Below, one piece after another: positions 15,854-16,487 of a DNA stretch of 16,487 nucleotides. Position numbers and translations under genes: made by a program. The notes under the pieces were generated by a model. The model had not been told where the DNA came from and made no database searches. It saw only the letters and a list, made by a program, of their open reading frames with translations. Source of the DNA: Vulcanimicrobiota bacterium. GTDB taxonomy: Bacteria > Eremiobacterota > Eremiobacteria > Baltobacterales > Baltobacteraceae. The DNA is taken from NCBI GenBank assembly GCA_028287545.1, contig JAQBPL010000402.1, forward strand, positions 1-16,487, read 5' to 3'. Numbering within the stretch: position 1 is the first letter of the stretch; every line of letters starts with the position of its first letter.

Positions 15854-16303
15854 TCACCTCAGCGAGCCCGTCGCGCGTTGCGCCTCGGTCGGGACGCGCC
15901 GGGTGATGCTGCCGCAACTGACGCTGCGCGCGTCCTTCGCCGCATGCAGGCTCGCCGGCGACTCCTGAATGTTGACGATGAGCCGTCCGGTGGTCAGCCG
16001 CGCGAGCGGAACGTCCAGCAGCGTCGTGGAGCGCCCGCCGCGCACATCGCTCAGGACGTACCGAATCGTCTCGACGCCGTAACACGTGCCCGAATGGAGA
16101 TTTGCCGGCTGCGTATCGGCTGCCGCCTCGCCCGCAACCACGATCACGACCTGCGTACGCTTCCCGACCGCGACCAAGAGGGCGGTTCCCGCCTCGCCGG
16201 ACGCGTTCTGCGGCTGCAGCTTGACCACGTTGGTTTGAGGGGGCGCCTCGACCGCCGCGGCAAGCAGCGCAGACCCGAGCGCGCCCACGAGGAGGGTCCG
16301 CAT
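15854..16303 (-). CDS. Secreted CHRD/SOD-like beta-sandwich protein
   Basis: This 149-residue protein begins with a signal peptide (MRTLLVGALGSALLAAAVEA, cleavage near residue 20). The mature part resembles CHRD-type and superoxide-dismutase-like beta sandwiches: LQPQNASGEAGTALL (29-43), QPANLHSGTC (65-74), GRSTTLLDVPLARLTTGRLI (90-109), NIQESPASL (111-119) and SCGSI (129-133). These follow the order 'GTA.L, HsGtC, G.StT, N.H.S, CGdI' seen in that family. Cys74 and Cys130 could form a disulfide. The metal-ligand histidines of true Cu/Zn SOD are mostly absent (only His70 and His120), so catalysis is unlikely. The C-terminal 15 residues are polar and basic. ATG 16303 has GAGAGG very close (2 nt), so the ribosome-binding site is imperfect. 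It converges on the pentapeptide-repeat gene and follows another minus-strand gene. Confidence 0.72.
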   Translation of the reverse strand: MRTLLVGALGSALLAAAVEAPPQTNVVKLQPQNASGEAGTALLVAVGKRTQVVIVVAGEAAADTQPANLHSGTCYGVETIRYVLSDVRGGRSTTLLDVPLARLTTGRLIVNIQESPASLHAAKDARSVSCGSITRRVPTEAQRATGSLR

Positions 16304-16407
16304 CGCCTCTCAACGATCCTCGAGGCGACCGCTCCTGCGCACTCCGCTCCTTGCCCTCACATCGCCGGCGGGGCGGCGCTGACAACTCTTACATCGGACT
16401 AGTGCGC

Positions 16408-16487
16408 TCAGCAGCCCGTTGGGGCGCTCGAGGTCACCACGCCGTTCGCGGACGTCACCTTGCGGCCGTAGCAGATCCCGGTCGTGT
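16408..16487 (-). CDS. C-terminal fragment of an unknown protein, truncated by window edge
   Basis: The last 25 codons of a minus-strand frame are visible, ending in TGA at 16408-16410. The peptide TTGICYGRKVTSANGVVTSS is followed by APTGC. Codons are GC-ending in nearly every position, like the neighbouring genes, and the two Cys suggest an exported, disulfide-bonded protein. Too little is visible to name it. It lies about 104 bp upstream of the CHRD-like gene in the same direction, which could make them an operon. The intervening bases show no clear promoter. Confidence 0.45.
   Translation of the reverse strand, partial: TTGICYGRKVTSANGVVTSSAPTGC

Overview
The window is GC-rich, with dense coding on both strands, short intergenic spaces and several overlapping stop/start junctions. 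It looks like chromosome from a free-living bacterium. An outer-membrane-like secreted protein, NfeD/slipin, MreB and a FixJ-type two-component system suggest a double-membraned (diderm) soil or environmental organism. The overall flavour would fit a little-cultured GC-rich phylum such as Candidatus Eremiobacterota or a neighbour, but there is no rRNA or phylogenetic marker here, so that placement is only a low-confidence guess. I see no tRNA, rRNA, CRISPR array, insertion sequence or phage gene.

Left part (1-2400): the 3' end of an ABC-transporter periplasmic substrate-binding protein overlaps an amidase-signature hydrolase, suggesting import and hydrolysis of an amide compound. A small unknown protein meets the amidase tail to tail. 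A short signal-peptide protein follows and ends just before a long near-perfect hairpin (2402-2473).

Middle part (2476-4150): a lone MreB actin homologue without mreC/mreD, preceded by a 16-bp perfect palindrome, converges on a ribosome-hibernation (HPF/RaiA-type) protein. From 4148 a tightly overlapping plus-strand unit runs NfeD protease, slipin (SPFH), SixA-type histidine phosphatase, and a large DUF255/YyaL-type thioredoxin-fold protein. The first two are a classic membrane-quality-control pair. The third and fourth overlap their upstream neighbours and are probably co-translated.

Right-centre (8970-11010): a secreted six-bladed Kelch propeller has a promoter placed so that its mRNA may be leaderless. 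It overlaps tail to tail with a site-2-type M50 membrane metalloprotease carrying CBS domains.

Right part (11080-14730): a glutathione-independent formaldehyde dehydrogenase (fdhA) converges on a three-gene minus-strand signalling locus: a DUF4118 sensor histidine kinase, a FixJ/LuxR-type response regulator, and a receiver-only protein that looks like a copy of the regulator's receiver without its DNA-binding domain. A strong inverted repeat sits in front of the receiver-only gene and is a candidate binding site for the regulator. The end of the window has a secreted pentapeptide-repeat protein, a secreted CHRD/SOD-like protein and the 3' end of one more minus-strand gene.

The observations most worth following are the tandem receivers with their palindromic box, the four-gene NfeD-slipin-SixA-DUF255 unit, and the unexplained palindromes around mreB. 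Nothing here is a clear new defence or biosynthetic system.
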